Assembly (NCBI GenBank): GCA_027004315.1
Contig: JALTHV010000354.1
Span: 1-6,242 of the forward strand
Source: Deltaproteobacteria bacterium
GTDB lineage: Bacteria > Desulfobacterota > Dissulfuribacteria > Dissulfuribacterales > UBA3076
Length of the DNA stretch: 6,242 nucleotides
Reading direction: 5' to 3'
Notes under the pieces: generated by a model
Database searches by the model: none
What the model was told of the DNA's origin: nothing
The model's input: the letters and a program-made list of their open reading frames with translations, nothing else
Shown here: one piece after another, positions 5,527 through 6,242 of the stretch
Position numbering within the stretch: position 1 is the first letter of the stretch
Layout of the letters: every line of letters begins with the position of its first letter
Translations under genes and position numbers: made by a program

Positions 5527-6242
5527 TTATAATTGTCCATCAACCTTCCCTGTGGTATCAGGCTTCCTGGCCTGCTCCAGGGCTATTTCTTTTACAGATG
5601 TAAATGCCTTTGCCTGGGATGCCCCTTCTATGGCCTTTTCTGCTATCTGGTGGACCTGTTTCATGGCCAGATTCACATCGGCCTTCAGTTCTTTGATCTT
5701 CTGTTCCTGAGAGGCTATAGTATCTTCTAGAAATTTGATTTTCTGTTCATAGACCTTACATTCCCATTCTCTCTCTGTAGCGGCCATCCGTTCTTTCTGT
5801 TCCCATTCCCGCATAACTGCTATGCCTGTCTCCTTCTTTGCCTTTTCAACCTCCTTCTGTAGCATAGCTGGGAACTTATTGACCTGTACTCTGAGATCAT
5901 TCAGCTCGGATTCCTGCGCCACAAGGCCTGCCTCCCTCTCTGCAAACTCCTTTTCCATCTCCTCTTTTTTGGCCTGGAGCTCTTTTTCAAGAGCGGCCCT
6001 CTCTTCCTTATATTTGTCCTCCTCTATCTTTCTGCTACGGTCCCGTTCATAGATATACTCTGCCTTTTCCCTTTCCCACTGCTGCCTTGTAAGCAACTTT
6101 TCCTCTTCCAATTCACGGAGAAATTGCCTCTTCTCATCCTCCCACTCGGCCCTCTTTTCCTCTATCTCTCTTTGGAGTGTGGTCTGCAATTCAGAGTATT
6201 TGGCTTTAAGGGCCTTAAATTTCTCCTCATAATCCGCCTCAA
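5527..6242 (-). CDS. Coiled-coil protein of unknown function, C-terminal part (5' end outside window)
   Basis: The open frame continues without a stop to the right edge. The TTG at 6189 is internal, because the codons before it read as more charged helix (EADYEEKFKALKAKYSE). About 237 residues are visible, and most are Glu/Lys/Arg/Gln-rich with heptad-like spacing, as in a long parallel coiled coil. A less charged stretch (VNKFPAMLQKEV) lies near the middle and is followed by more helix. The tail (KADVNLAMKQVHQIAEKA, then an Ala/Ser-rich piece ending KVDGQL) is also helical. No signal peptide, membrane segment or catalytic motif is seen in the visible part. The stop lies only 6 bp before the next gene, so it looks like an operon member. 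I do not recognise the family. It could be a cytoskeletal or scaffold-like filament protein, or the tail of a larger SMC-like protein, but nothing here decides. Confidence 0.8.
   Translation of the reverse strand, partial: EADYEEKFKALKAKYSELQTTLQREIEEKRAEWEDEKRQFLRELEEEKLLTRQQWEREKAEYIYERDRSRKIEEDKYKEERAALEKELQAKKEEMEKEFAEREAGLVAQESELNDLRVQVNKFPAMLQKEVEKAKKETGIAVMREWEQKERMAATEREWECKVYEQKIKFLEDTIASQEQKIKELKADVNLAMKQVHQIAEKAIEGASQAKAFTSVKEIALEQARKPDTTGKVDGQL

Noticed and set aside
5527..6189. Complete 220-residue coiled-coil gene starting at TTG 6189
   Set aside because: The frame stays open with the same coiled-coil character to the window edge and no ribosome site marks this TTG, so the gene is partial.

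Overview
The window reads as part of one minus-strand operon from a Gram-negative bacterium, because it carries an MsbA-type lipid A flippase and polyprenyl-phosphate sugar enzymes. AGA/AGG arginine codons are visibly common alongside moderate GC. The gene mix would fit a sulfate-reducer-like (Desulfobacterota/deltaproteobacterial) lineage, but that placement is only an inference.

Layout in the direction of transcription (right to left): (1) 6242-5527, the 3' part of a long, highly charged coiled-coil protein of unknown function, running off the right edge; (2) 5520-4549, a GT2 polyprenyl-phosphate glycosyltransferase of the DPM1/ArnC/GtrB type; (3) 4552-3557, a YbhN/AglD-type (UPF0104, lysylphosphatidylglycerol synthase TM region) membrane protein; (4) about 3588-2017, a GT39/ArnT-like membrane glycosyltransferase; (5) 2017-236, the ABC transporter MsbA. 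The genes are separated by 6 bp or overlap by 1-32 bp, so they are probably co-transcribed and translationally coupled. No promoter is visible inside the set.

A plausible joint role is envelope glycolipid modification. The GT2 enzyme would load a sugar on undecaprenyl phosphate on the cytoplasmic face. The UPF0104 protein could help move the lipid-linked sugar across the membrane. The GT39 enzyme would transfer the sugar on the periplasmic side to lipid A or another acceptor, while MsbA flips the lipid A core. The sugar and acceptor cannot be read from sequence.

The most informative non-coding object lies at 70-239. It is a 170-bp non-autonomous insertion with GTAA...TTAC ends, long imperfect inverted repeats and a perfect 8-bp target duplication (GTCAAGTT at 62-69 and 240-247). 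This is the signature of an IS66-family-derived MITE. It landed in the final codons of msbA, and the element's own terminal TAA now ends the gene. Rejoining the flanks predicts an ancestral protein only one residue longer (Gln, then TAG). Positions 1-61 are the original region downstream of msbA and may hold the start of the next gene.
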